This document shows positions 48,189 through 60,725 of a stretch of 64,000 nucleotides of DNA, piece by piece; the first letter of the stretch is position 1; every line of letters begins with the position of its first letter. Both the position numbers and the translations under genes were made by a program. The notes beneath the pieces are model-generated. The model had not been told where the DNA came from. It did not search any database and saw only the letters and a program-made list of their open reading frames with translations. Origin of the DNA: Dromaius novaehollandiae (lineage: Eukaryota; Chordata; Aves; Casuariiformes; Dromaiidae); the NCBI RefSeq assembly GCF_036370855.1, contig NC_088102.1:72425601-72489600 (forward strand), given 5' to 3'.

Positions 48189-51100
48189 ATGGCCACCATC
48201 AGCCAGCTCCTTGCCAGCGCACTGGGGCTGCTGCTGTGCGTGCAGCTCTGCAGGGGTGAGTGCCTGTGGGCTCCCCGGGGCTGGAGCTGCCTGCCCTCAT
48301 GCCGAGAGTGGGAGGCAGCCCTGGGGTTGGGGAGGCCACCGTGGGGCTGGGGTGGCCTCCATGGGTCTGTGTGTGACCTTCTGGGTGGGCTTCTCAGAGG
48401 CACCAGTGGAGGCACACCACCTGGGCAGCCCCCAGGGGCCCACGGTGCCTGCACTGTGCTGGGGACAGGGTTTTTGCAGTGGGGCTGAACACTGAGCACA
48501 TGTGGCAGGACATGTCCTCTGCTGTGTTCACCTTGCATCGGGTGCTGGACATTCAGGGTCTGGATATGGCCCTACCTTTCTTCACACCTGGTGTCCTGCA
48601 GTGCACCCAAGGCTTTTCCACCCACACAGCCATATGCCAGGGTCCAAAAGCCAGGCCCGCAGTGGGGAGTGGAGGCCATCAGGGCAGGGAACAGCTGTGG
48701 GACAGAGCTCCCTGGCCAGCCTGGCAGGGCATGCTACACCAGACAACACTGACACCATGCTGGGACTCCATGTCCTCCTTTGTGGTCCCACATGGGCACC
48801 CACAGGCACCGGGGAGCTGCGACTGGTTGACGGAGGCAGCCGCTGTGCCGGCCGGGTGGAGGTGAAGCACGAGGGCCAGTGGGGCACCGTGTGCAGCTAT
48901 GACTTCCTCTGGGATGTCCGTGGGGCCTCCGTGGTCTGCAGGCAGCTGGGATGTGGCACCGTGGCAAGGACTTCCCCATACATGCCGTTCGGGGCAGGTG
49001 CTGGCCAGATTTGGCTGCAACCTTTTCTATGTCGTGGCAGTGAGACAGCACTCCACCACTGTCCCCACTACGGCTGGGGCCAGCACTACTGTGGCCATGA
49101 CACAGATGTTGGGGTGACGTGCTCAGGTGAGGGATCAGGATACTCTGCCAGGGAGCAGACCCTTGGCTGTGCGCAGTTTGGAGATGGCATGGCTATGCCC
49201 AGGGACTTCCCAATGGGGACTGCCTGGGCACAGATGGGGTGCAGGAGTGGGGCTGCAGTGCACCACACTCACGCCCTGAGGGCACCTCTAATACAGATGC
49301 TGTGGAGCTCAGGCTGGTGAATGGAGGTGGTCCCTGTGCCGGCAGAGTGGAGGTGAAGCTGCGGGGCCAGTGGGGAACGGTGGCAGATGACGTATGGGAC
49401 ATGGAGGATGCCGAGGTGGTGTGTCAGCAGCTGGGCTGTGGCTCGGCCAAAAGCGCCCATGACTCGACCCACTTTGGGAGAGGGTCTGGACCTACTCAAC
49501 TGGCTCTTGTGGACTGTCGCGGGGATGAGTCTGCACTCTGGGAATGCACTGTCCCGGGATGGGGGCCATACCCTGGCCCCCATGACTGGGATGTTGGTGT
49601 GGTCTGCCAAGGTAAGAGCCATGGGGTCCCTCTAGGCTGCCTCGCACTCAGGCCCCGCTATGCCAGCACCATGGTTATGGGGGCAGCCCCCCTGCAAGCC
49701 CCCAGCGTGTTCCAGGGACCCCCAAGAGACCCCAGACTCTCTCCTCCGGCAGGGTTTGTGCGGCTGGTTGGCGGGGACTGCACCTGCTTGGGCCGCGTGG
49801 AGGTCAGGCAGGGCCGAGCCTGGGCCACCCTCTGCAAGGCCCACGTGGACCTCAACACCGCCCATGTCATCTGCAAGGAGCTGGGTTGCGGAGCAGCTCT
49901 GGCCATCACTGGGGCAGCACGCTTTGGGGCAGGAGCTGGGCCCATCTGGGACGGGGGCTTTGAGTGTGCAGGCAATGAATCCCTCCTGTCTGCCTGCACC
50001 CGAAGGCTGCCCCATGGCCAGGGCTGCACCCACGCCAGCGATGCTGCCGTCATCTGCTCCTGTAAGAGAGCAGGGTACGGGGCAGAAGCTGCAGTGGGAG
50101 GTGCGGGGAGACGGGCAGCAGGGACAGGGGTGCCCAGGGCAGGGACAGGGTAGGGAGGCTGCGGGCTGGCTTGTGGCAGCCCCCAGGGGTGTGGGAAGGC
50201 AGCGGGGTGTGGGAGGCAGAGGGCTGCCATGCCTGCATGCCCCCACCATTGCAGAGCAGGGGACATGAGGCCTTCATCTCCAGCGCCCTTTTCTCCCTCC
50301 CAGCCTACACGGGCTTCAGGCTGGTGAACGGCAGCACAGAGTGCACAGGGCAGGTGGAGCTGGAGGCACGCGGCACCTGGGGCTCCCTCTGCGATGCCGG
50401 CTGGGACATGCCCGACGCCCAGGTGCTCTGCCACCACCTCGGCTGCGGCTTTGCCACCTCCGTGCCCCGTGGAGGGTGTTTTGGGACAGGGAGCGGCCCG
50501 CTGTGGCAGGACACATTTCACTGCAGTGGGACCAAGTCCCACCTGGGAGAGTGCCCTGCCACGGTGCTGGGGATCCCTGCCTGCTCACCGGACCACGCTG
50601 CCGCAGTCAATTGCTCAGGTGCGTGCGGGGCAGGTGGCGTCAGACAGGAGGGCCTGCTGTGGGGAGGGGACCCAGCACCCCAAAAAGGAAGGGTACCCCA
50701 CTCCCCCTACTGCCAGCAGGAGCTGTGGGGCACAGGGCCCATCTGGGGAAGCAGGGCCATGTCAGGGCAGGAGGAGGGCTGAGCCCAGACACGGCAGCAG
50801 GCACATGGGCAGGAGGAGGGCAGTGGGGCCGTGCTGTCCCCCAGCATCCTGTGGGACTCCTTGGCACCCCACGGTCCCCAAAGAGCCTCAGGACATCTGC
50901 CCTCTGTGCGGGGACAGGTGGCACTGAACCCCTGTGGCTGGTGGATGGGGAGAGCCGCTGCGACGGACACCTGGAGGTGGCCCTGGGTGGGGCCTGGGGC
51001 CGAGTCCTGCCACAGCAGTGGGATGCCAGCAGTGCAAGCGTGGTGTGCCGGCAGCTCCGGTGCAGCACGGTGCAGAAGGCCTATGCTGCCCCAGTGCTGG

Positions 51101-54048
51101 GGCCAGGCTCGAGCCCCCTGGGGCTGAGCGGGCTCCGGTGTGTGGGCACGGAGGCTCGCCTGGCCCAGTGCAACTCCACGCTGCCCAGCGCCGTGCCGCC
51201 GGACCACGCCGAAGAAGCGGCAGTTGTGTGCTCAGGTGAGTGTGCCGGGAAGGGCCCCGGAACACTGTGGGGGCCCGAGCGGCTGCCCCAACCCAAGCTG
51301 TCTCTGGCTGCAGGGAGCCAGCGCGTGCGGCTGGTGAGTGGCCCTGGGCGCTGTGCTGGGAGAGTGGAGGTCTACGTGCAGGGGACCTGGAGCCGCGTCT
51401 GCGAGGACACCTGGGACCTGTGGGACGCCGCTGTCGTCTGCCACCAGTTGGGCTGCGGCGAGGTCCTGGCAGTGCCCGGCTCGGCCCGCTACGGCCGGGG
51501 CTCAGGGCCGGTGTGGCTGGGTGCTGGCGCCTGCTCCGGGGCCGAGGCGACACTCTGGGAATGCCCAGCCCCGGCACCAGCCCCAGCCCTGGCCCCGGGG
51601 CAGCGTGGCTGTAAGGAGGGTGCTGGTGCGGCAGCCATCTGCTCAGGTCAGCACCGCGCTCCACCAGGGCCAGGGCCAGCGGGGCTGTGGGACCGGTTGT
51701 GGCATCAGCCCTCCCGACCGGCCTCCCTGCCCACCTCCCCACACCCTGGGCAGTCCGGGGAGTGAGACGGCACCTTCGCCCCACTGCCCTGCCGTGTCCA
51801 CTCCTTAGGATGCTTCTCATGGTGACCCGGGGAGGTGGGCGGAGTGGCCGGGACAGCAGGGGTGTCGCCCAGCCCCGCCTGAGCTGTGCCTACGCCCCCA
51901 TGCTACCCCCTTGCAGAGCTCACAGCCCTGCGGCTGGCAGGCGGCAGCAGCTGCACCGGGTGCCTGGAGGTCTTCTACAACGGGACGTGGGGCAGTGTGT
52001 GCGCCAACGGCACCAGCCCTGCCACAGCCGCTGTGGTGTGCCAGCAGCTGGGCTGTGGGGCTGGGGGCCGGCTGTCACCTACACCCACAACCACACAGGG
52101 CTCAGGCCCCGCGTGGCTGGCCTGGGTGCAGTGCAAGCTGGGGGCCGACTCCCTCTGGCACTGCCCCTCGGCACCCTGGCAGCTGCAGCCCTGTGACTCC
52201 CCTGGGGACACCCACATCTTGTGCGACGGGGAGCCTGGAGGTACCAGAGCAACTCCCACATCAGCCACGGCAACCAGCTGTCCAGATGGCACAGCCTGCA
52301 CAGGTAGCTCTGCCTGCACAGGGCAGCGCGGTGGCCCCAGGGATCCTCCAGCTCGGGGTGGTGCAGCCTCTCTGTCCCACCAGCCACTCCCCTGCATCCC
52401 GCTGTGCGTCCACAGTGATGCAGCATGGGATATGGCCAGACTCCCTCCAGCCGTGCAGCTCGTGTCGGTGTCGTCGCAGGTGCTCACAGGACCCACGCGG
52501 CAGGGGCTGGATCCATGCCGGTGCCCACCATGCTCTGCATCGTCCTGGGCACCTTGCTCTGCCTGGCCCTGGGGACCCTCACTGTGCAGGCATGGCGCGC
52601 CATGGCTCAGCACAGAGGTGGGTTGTGCCGGTGGTCTCTGGGGCTGAAGCTACTAGGACGAGGAGTCAGGGCAGAGCCAGTCAGGGCTGGGGGCTGCTGA
52701 TGGCTCCGGGGACTGCCTGGCCATGGGGCGGCCCAGCTGCACAGGCTGGAGTTGGGTGTGGCAGTAGAGGCCCGGAGGCCAGCGCTGAGCGAAGGCAGGA
52801 CCCAGCGCAGGACAGAGGCCAGGCAGGGGTGCCAGAGCCACTCAGAGGATGGGGCAGAGCAGTGGAGCTGGGCCACAGGGTTATCGCGGGCACAGCTGGT
52901 GACCCCCTCCATCCCACATTCTGTGCCCACGGCCTGGGGTTACGGCTGCCCTTGCTTTCTAGGCCCTGGCAGAGCCACGGATGCAATCTCTGAGGCCATC
53001 TATGAGGAGCTCGACTACACCCTGACACCGGAGTACCAGGAGGTGCCCAGTGTCTCAGGTGCATGCACCCTGGGACAGGAGCTTCAAGTGTTCAGGCAAC
53101 GAATCTCTCCTGTCTGCCTGCACCCACAGACTGCCCCATGGCCAGGGCCACACACTCGCACCGATGCCAGTGTTGTCTGCTCTCATAAGAGCACGGAGCA
53201 CGGGGAAAAGGCTGCAGAGGGAGGCACTGGGAGATGGGCAGTGGGGACAGGGGTGCCCTGGGCAGGGACGGGGCATGGAGGCTGTGGGCTGGCTTGTGGC
53301 ACCCCCCAGGGGTGTGGGGAGGCAGAGGGATGCGGGAGGCAGAGGGCTGCAATGGCCTGGCAGGCCATGACTCCCAACAGCCCCTCCCTGGCCAGCCCGG
53401 CTCAGCCCAGTGCCTCTCCGTGGGGAGGGAGGTCCCTGTACTGAGGCCCCCACGCACCCGCTGCAGCAGCTGGGCTGGGAGCCCGGCCACGTGCAGGCCG
53501 TGGGGAGCTGCAGCGCAGAGGCATCTCCTGGCCCTCCACAGTCACCGCTGTGTGGCAAGGCTGTCCTGCCCAGGGTGCTGGCCAGGCCATGGGTCCAGGC
53601 AGCCTCCCCTAACGCCCCATCCTCCAGGCTCCCCGTCGGAGGGCTCAGTGATGAAGCTGCCATATTGCACCTTCCACAATGTGGAGGCCACCAGCCCCGG
53701 GACAGCAGCAGGTACGGGGCCGGGGCGCAGGACCGTGCTGCCGTGTGCCCAGAGCTGCAGCCCTCTGAGGCAGCTGGTGCCAGCAGGGGCCTCACATGGT
53801 GCCTTGGCAGCATGGCCATGTGGCCCTCGGTTATTTTCTGGCCTGGCACTTGTGGCTGGGGACAAGTCTTGGGCTGCTGGCTCCATTCGAGAGCTGGCAG
53901 CCCCATGCAGCAGGCCCTAACATTGGCACCCCCAGTTCCACAGCCAGTGGGGGCTGGCACAACGCGGCCCCTGCCCCCGCCTTTGTTTCACTGACCATCT
54001 GTCGCAGACAACCCTGCCCAGGCACGACCTCCCAGATGGGTACAATGA
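48189..54048 (+). CDS. WC1-like SRCR receptor, gene E (tail truncated)
   Basis: Exons: signal peptide 48189-48255; SRCR1 48806-49126, SRCR2 49297-49611, SRCR3 49753-50061, SRCR4 50304-50618, SRCR5 50918-51235, SRCR6 51314-51646, SRCR7 plus stalk 51917-52303; transmembrane 52480-52617; tail 52963-53058, 53628-53711, then 54008-54131. The ectodomain is intact and closest to gene A. The third tail exon is 124 nt, not 129; the 5-nt loss shifts the frame to a TGA at 54046-54048, giving 907 aa and losing both YDD motifs. Because all tail exons are symmetric, skipping it would reach the last exon (54322-54446) in frame, giving 935 aa ending in GYGDVG. The second tail exon reads YCT where C and D have YYT. 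YEELDYTLTPEYQEV remains. It is probably expressed, with a reduced signalling tail. Confidence 0.85.
53070..53360 (+). pseudogene. SRCR3 3'-end remnant inside a tail intron of E
   Basis: Same displaced piece as in pseudogene B: CSGNESLLSACTHRLPHGQG followed by SRCR3-4 intron sequence, located 12-300 nt after the YEEL exon. There is no acceptor or full domain, so it is intronic debris. Confidence 0.75.
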
Positions 54049-54321
54049 TGCCGCGGCCACGCTGCGCCCTGGAGTGGCCCCTGCTCAGGGGCCGAGCAAG
54101 GAAGGTGTCTCTGAGGCAGCGGGGCTGGGAGGTAAGAGGCACCACAGCCTGCGTGGCAGTGCTGCTGTTCCCAGCACCGTGCCATCCCACCAGGAGAGGC
54201 AGCTTCCCCGCGCTGTGCCGCAGTGGTGGGCAGCGTGTGGGCATGGGGGGGGATCCCCAGGCGGGTCCTGGCAGCCAGGGGATGAAACAGCCGCTACAGA
54301 AACTGGCCTTGCTGACCCCAG

Positions 54322-55419
54322 TGGGGAGCCCACCCTCGCTGAGCCACCTGGAGCTGCCGGGAGCTGTGACAAACGCCCTAGCCTCAGCGCCTGGGGACAT
54401 GGGCTACGGCGACGTTGGCGTCAGCAGCCCCGGGACATCGCTGTGAGCACGATGGGGCCACGCTGCAGCAGTCCCTGGGTACGCACGTGGTGCCATGGGG
54501 CTCTGCCCCCACGCAGCCACGGCCCAGCCTCAGAGGGCGTTGGCTGCCTGATTGACCACCCACTCAGGCCTGCCAGGGCCTACGGGCACTGTGGAGATCT
54601 GCCTCCATCATCCCGCCAACACAGCCCTCTGGCCATGCCAGACTTTGTGTGTCCTTCCACTGTGCATTTCTCTCTTTTCTATTGTTCTCATGGCCGGGGC
54701 ACAGGGCCATGCTGCCACGTGCCCGGAGGTGCAGCCCTCTGATGCAGCTGGTGGTCTCACGTGGTGCCTGGGCAGCATGGCCATGTGGCCCTCGGTTATT
54801 TTCTGGCCTGGCATTCATGGCTGAGGACTAGCCTCAGGGCTGCTGGCTCCATCCGAGAGCTGGCAGCCCCACACAGTGGGCCCCAACATCGGCAGCCCCA
54901 GGTCCATGGCCAGTGGGGGCTGGCACAACGCAACGCCTGCCCCAGCCTGGGTTTCACTGTCCTGTCTGTTGCAGACACCCCTGCACTGCTCTGGCACAAC
55001 CCTCCCCAAACGGGTACGGTGATGCTGCGGCCGTGGTGTACTCAGGAGAGGCCACTGCTCCGGGACTGAGCAACGGAGATGTCTCCGAGCCGGCGGCACT
55101 GGGAGGTAAGAGGCGCCGCAGCCCACACAGCAGCGCTGCTGTTCCCAGCACCGTGCTGTCTGGCCGGGAGAGGTGGCTCCCCCGTGCACTTCCGCGGCAG
55201 TGTGCAGTGCCTGGGCACAAGTGGAGCCCCGGGCCTGGACCTGGCAGACGGGGGATGAAACGGCCCCTAGAGGTACCAGCCATGCTGTCTGCAGAGGGGA
55301 GCCGGCCCTCGCTGAGCCACCCAGAGCTGCCGGGAGCCGCGACAGATGCACCAGCTTCAGCGCCCCAAGACATGGGCTACGACGATGTTGGTGTCAGCGG
55401 CCCCGGGACGTTGCTATGA
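54322..55419 (+). pseudogene. Duplicated tail exons of gene E
   Basis: The last exon (54322-54446) is followed by a second third-tail exon (54975-55105, 131 nt, +2 shifted) and a second last exon (55295-55419, ending GYDDVGVSGPGTLL). Offsets of 967 and 973 nt show a tandem duplication of about 970 bp. The duplication join near 54682 replaced the first copy's polyadenylation hexamer. The arrangement and exon lengths are identical in pseudogene B. Confidence 0.82.
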
Positions 55420-55650
55420 GGATGGCAGGGCCACACTGCAGCAGTCCCTGAGGACACGCGTGGTGCCATGGGGATCTGCCCCCACGCAGCCACAGGCCAG
55501 CCACAGCGGGCATCGCCTGTCTCATTAACTGCCCACTTGGGCCGGCCAGGGACTATGGGCACCATGGAGATGTGCCTCCATCATCCCTCCTGCACAGCCC
55601 TCCAGGCGCTGCCTGAGTTTGTGCTTCCACTGTGCATTTCTCTCTCTTCT

Positions 55651-55656
55651 ATTAAA
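55651..55656 (+). promoter_or_regulatory. Polyadenylation signal of gene E
   Basis: ATTAAA after the second last-exon copy. It is the only such signal seen behind gene E, so transcripts should run through both tail copies. Confidence 0.68.
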
Positions 55657-56169
55657 AAAATAAAAAAATGTTTGCAGCCTCGGCCCCAAGGTGAGGCCTT
55701 TGGGCACATTGCCGTATCCTGGGGGTGGCTGGGGTGGACAAGGAGCATGTCCTGCTCAGAGTGAGCTCTGTTGCATGGAGCCAGTAACTCTCCTGCCAGC
55801 CTCACACGGCTCCAGTTAATTGCTGTTGCTGCTAGGGGGCTTCCGCCCGCACTGTCCTAAGCTGAGACGCCTCCCTACATGGCACCCTGGCTGCTGTGGC
55901 CCTCACCCGCCCCAGAGCAGCTCTGCACCAGGTTGACATTTGCCATTGCTGGTGGTGCACACTGCCCACGTCAGAGACTGCCAGGGAGCAAGCGCTGCTC
56001 TGCGGAAAGAGCCAAGCATTGGCAGTGCTGCCCAATGCAGCACTGGTGGAGCAGCTGATAGGGTTCCTCTCCTCACTGGAGGTTTCCCTTGCTGTAAGGC
56101 AGGCCTGCAGCCCAAACACAAGGGCAGGACAATAGTGTGACAAGTGGAGATGTCTTGGAGGGAGGTTAT
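55657..56169. other. 3' flanking module of gene E, no gene seen
   Basis: Matches 10571-11073 behind pseudogene B more closely than the modules behind A or D. Confidence 0.5.
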
Positions 56170-57470
56170 GACACATATTCCTGTCCCTTCAGCATCTTAG
56201 GAGCCCTTTGCTGCACTCACTCCAGGAGCTCCATGTCTCTCTCGTCTTGGGGAGTCCAGAACTGCACACAGCACTCCAGACGTGGCCTCCCCAGGGCTCA
56301 GTAGAGGCACAGGATCACCTCCCTCCACCTGCTGACAACACTCTGCCTAATGCAGCCCAGCATACCCTTGGCCTTCTTGGCCACAAGGGCACAGTACTGG
56401 CTCACGGTCAGCTTGTTGTCCACCAGGCCTCCCAGGTCCTTCTCTGCACAGCTGCTTTCCAGCAGGTCAGCCACCACCCTCTACTGCTGCAGCGGGTATT
56501 CCTCCCCAGGGGCAGGCCTCTGCACTTCCCTTGATTCAGCTTCATGAGGTTCCCCTCTGCCCATCTCCCCAGACTGTCGAGCTCCCTCGGAAGGGCAGCA
56601 CAGCACTCTGGGCTATCAGCCACTCCTCCTGGTTTTCGATCATCAGCACACTTGCTGTGGGTGCACTCTGTCCCCTCATCCACATCACTGAGGAAGAAGA
56701 TGAACAATACTGGACCCAGCAGGGACCCCTGGCAGACACCGCTAGCTACAGGCCTCCAACGAGACTTTGTGCTGCTCATCACAACCCTCTGAGCTCTGCC
56801 AGACAGCCAGTTTTCAAGCCACCTCACTGTCTGCCCATCTAACCCACACTTCCTCAGCTTGCCTGTGAGGATGTGATGGGAGACAGTGTCTAAAGCCTTG
56901 CTCAAGTCAAGGGAGACAACTTGCCCTGCTCTCCCCTCATCTACCCAGCCAGGCGTCCCATCCTAGAAGGCTCTCACGTTGGTTAAGCATGATTTCCCCC
57001 TTTCGGAATCCACACTTGCTACTCTGGATCTGGAAAAGTCAGCCTCTCTTGAGGCTTTCTCCCTGCTCTCCAGGGCCTGGGATATGCGGAGGGCCCGTCT
57101 TTGCAGGAAAGACTGCAGCAAAGCAGCATTTAGGATCTCTGCCTTTCCAACATGCTTTGTCACCAGGGCCCTTTCCCCGGTCAGCAGTGAGCCCACAACT
57201 TCCCTTCTCCTCCTTTGGTTATTGATGGATTTAAAGAAGCCCTGCTTGCTTCACATCCCTCAACACATTAAACTCCAAAGGGGCCGGGGTCTCGGCCTGG
57301 ACCTTTTGAGCCCCATCCTTCCTACTCGGACAACATCCCTCTATTCCTCCATGTTTCCTGAGGCTGGCTCCACACAAGCCCTGCCTCAGCTTTTGGCAGT
57401 TCTCCTTAAGCATGGTGTCAAACAGATGTCCCCTGGCATTGCAGTACTCTAAGAGTAGTTCAGGAAACCA
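56170..57470 (-). mobile_element. CR1 LINE fragment
   Basis: Antisense CR1. The minus-strand frame 56408-56905 spans motif A (ALDTVSHHIL), motif B (GVCQGSLLGPVLF) and a degenerate catalytic box (KCADD for FADD), followed by NLMKLNQGKCR. It is the longest continuous reverse transcriptase frame in the window, still 5'-truncated. Confidence 0.88.
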
Positions 57471-57529
57471 CAAGTGTAAGCCACACACATGCAGCCACAG
57501 GCAACAAGCAAGCCAACGCTGCTGTTACT

Positions 57530-57785
57530 ATGGCACGGCTGTTTCAACCTCATGAAGAAGGACAAGCGCCACACACCACTGTGCTGCTGGGAGCTGCAGG
57601 GATGGGAAAGACAATGACAAGGAGGAAGATCACCGTGGAGTGGGCAGGAGCAGTCCTTTATACACAGTTTGACTATGTTTTCTACCTCAACTGGAAAGAA
57701 ATCAGCCCCACTACAGCAGGGGGTGCAGCACACTTGACTTCCAGGCTCTGTCATTGCCCCTACTTGGACTCTTCCATCTGGGCTG
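57530..57785 (+). pseudogene. NLRP3-like NACHT fragment 4
   Basis: Walker A GAAGMGKT, then KITVEWAGAVLYTQFDYVFY. The frame stays open to 58342 (270 codons from the ATG), but only the first 85 or so residues resemble NLRP. The remainder matches no family I know and is frame-shifted in the other copies, so I treat it as a relic. Confidence 0.75.
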
Positions 57786-59984
57786 GACCAGGAGTGCCTC
57801 TGCCTGGAGCCAGCACTTGCACTCGCTTCCCTGGCCTTCACAGTCTGGGTGGTTTTTTCCAGGCACAGCCCACATGGACTCATGAGCCACCTGGGCCCTG
57901 CATGGCCAATGCCTTTTGCTCAGACAGCATGCAGGCCCTGCAGCGTCCTAGGGGATGCAAGTACGGAGTTGAACTCTCTGGACTTGTGCACCCCCGAGCT
58001 AAAGAGAAACCTGAAACGAGAGCTCAAGGCCCCTGTGACCTTCTGCCCAACAAGAGCCGGCACAGAGCCTGGCTTGGGTCAGAGTGGTTTGGGAGGGCCC
58101 TGTGGGACTCCTCCCATGTGCTTAACCCTGGCTCCCGTTCCCTGATTCAGCGCTGGAAAGCACTGAAACACAGATATGGTTCACCTGAGCAGACACTGAG
58201 ACAGGACAACCACAGTGTCCCTCTCTCGCCTGCACAGCCCTGGGTGCACCATGGCTGCTTGGAGGCCAGTGTGGCAAACCCCGTGAGCTGTGAGGCTTTG
58301 GATACCTTCTGCCTCTTTTCCCCAGAAGCACCAGGGCAGTGAAAGCCATGGGCAGGGAGTGGGCATGGCAGCAGGGCTGTGGCCGTGCAGGCCCCCTGAA
58401 GTCGGATGCTGTGGGGCCGGGACAGTGTATCGCCATCGAGGTGGACCATGCCGTGTGGTCTCCGGCGGCAGTTCTTCTCTTTTTCTTGTTCGATTGAAAG
58501 ACTGAACACATTGGGAGTAAAGGAAGAAACGTAGCAGGAGTTGGCTGCGCTCAAGGGAAGAAGGGAATTTTGCTGCTGTCATACTGGTGGGGGAGGACGG
58601 TGGCATTATGGGTAGGCGTGCCTCAAAGGGAGGCCACGGCCTGCCTTCCTGCATGCCACCAAGCGTTGGCCCCATCCGAGACAGCAAGGCACACACTTTA
58701 TGTCCGTGATTGGAGGCATCACCCACAAGGGGTACAAAGGAGGGTTGGGAAGAAAGCTGAAGGCATGTCTCTCAATGCTAAATATCCCTCTCCGGCTTCC
58801 CAGCTGCTGCACTTCCATCTCCATAATCAGCTCACAGCTTTGGTACCTCCCATGAATGTTCCGCCAGTTAAACACAGAAGGTCTACATGCTCAATGGTTA
58901 CGCTGCATTAGCTTTCTATGCTGCTCTTTCCTCTCTGCAAGGCCTGCCGGCATTTGTACGCAGCCCATACTGGAATGCTGAGGTCTGACAAGCCCCTGCT
59001 GCTAGTCCACTTCCCAACAGCTTCTGTTGCTGTGACCTGCTACTCTTTCAACTAGGGAAGCAAGTAGCTATGCACTGAGCTTTGCAGCCAAGGTAGGATG
59101 TGTCCTGCGAGAGCCCTGACTCAGTTGCTGATCTGCACCTCGTCCCTGGTGTCTGTACACAGTGGGAAAATCCCCACACTGGGGCACTGGAGCTGTCTGT
59201 TGCGCTGCAGCTGCAAAAAATGTCCCCACGTGGCAGCTGAGCTTGCCTGGGCAGAGGAGGATTCCCACCAGCTGTGACGCAACTGTGGGCAGGTGCTGGC
59301 CACCCTCGTCCCTGCCTTGGAAGGGGGTTCCGGGATGTTGGATGGAGGGTGCATTCCGAGGTGGAGCGAGGTGCTGGGAACTGCCCTGCCCTTGGGTGGG
59401 TGCTGCTGCCACAACTTAGAGGAGGCCTGAGAGACCTGCAAGGCATTGCTGGGCTGAACTGCTTTGCTGGCACAGCCAGCCACGAGCATAGGTCCCCTTG
59501 ACCCCCCCAGTCCACCTAGCTACCTACTGCAGATGCTGAAGCAGCCACCCTTCCAGGCGTTGTGTGGGAGGGAAACAAGGGGGCAGGGCTGGGGCCGTGC
59601 CTGATTCACTGGACCTGAAAAGGGCACAGACTGGAAGTGGCATCCTCCCATGTTCCCACTGCAGTCGGTGGGGAGAAACAGGCCATACAGGGGGGGAACG
59701 CAGGTGCAGGCTGGACTGAACCATCCCAGGCACTGTCTCCCTCTGCCCTCCCAGCTCTGCACCAGCACCTGCACTAGCAGGGAGCAGGGCCTGGCAGCTC
59801 GGCAGTGGCAGTGCAACCTCAGGCCAATGCCGCACAGGGTAAGGAAGCTCTTTGTGTCAGGAAGGCCTTGAAGTGGCCAGAGCTTTCCAGATCCTTTTGC
59901 CTTGGGGTGACAATTAAGCGCATCTGCACAGGGCCGACAGCGTGGCACGACTGACTCTGCTCTCCACTCTGCCTTGTGTTCACG
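57786..59984. other. Anonymous duplicated intergenic block
   Basis: Near-copy of 43801-46049. The open frame that continues from the NACHT relic to 58342 is noted there; otherwise nothing is recognised. Confidence 0.5.
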
Positions 59985-60500
59985 GAAGCACAGAAGCACA
60001 CAACGGCAGAGGTTGGAAGGGACCTCTGGAGATCATCGAGGCCAATGCCCCTGCCCATGAGGGTCATCTAAAGCCCATCGCCCAGAACCCTATCCAGATG
60101 CCTCTGCAATGCCTCCAAGGACGGAGACTCCACGACCTCCCCAGGAAACCTGTTCCCGGGCTCCGTCACCCTCACAGGAAAGAAGCTTTTCCTGCTGGGC
60201 AGACGGAACTTCCTGGGTCTCAGTTTGTGACCGTTGCCTCTTGTCCTATCGCTGGGCACCACTGAAAAGCTCTTGACACCCTCCCTTCAGATATTTATGC
60301 CCACTGATAAAGATCCCCCCACAGGCTTCCGTCCTCCACCAAGAACAGGCCCAGTTCTCTCAGCCTTTCCGCGTGTGACAGATGCCCCCATCCCTTAAGC
60401 ATCATACGAGCCAAATGGGCCTTGACCTTCTCAGCCCCATCCGTGCCTGCTTAGACAACATCCCTCCATTCCTCCCACATTTCCTGAGGCTGGCTCCACA
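59985..60500 (-). mobile_element. CR1 LINE 3' end
   Basis: Antisense CR1 3' terminus (GAGGTTGGAAGGGACCTCTG). Minus strand 60068-60262 reads SDRTRGNGHKLRPRKF, nearest to the usual CR1 wording of all copies here. Confidence 0.87.
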
Positions 60501-60647
60501 CCAGCCCTTCCTCAACCTTTCGCACTTCTCCTTAACCATGGTGTCAAACAAGTGTCACATAGCATTGGTGTGCTGTTAGAGTACTGACGAGGAGCTCCTA
60601 AGAAATCGAGCTCCCTTTCAAGCTGACTGTGCTTCCTCTTGCTTTAG

Positions 60648-60725
60648 TGTACAAACAGAAATGCAGAGCACACATGATAAGAGAGTTCCTGCAGGCAGTC
60701 CTGATTCTAATGCACTGCTGGACCC
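60648..60725 (+). pseudogene. FISNA-like exon fragment 5
   Basis: Reads VYKQKCRAHMIREFLQAV after AG (60646-60647); the same short piece as the other four. Confidence 0.48.
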
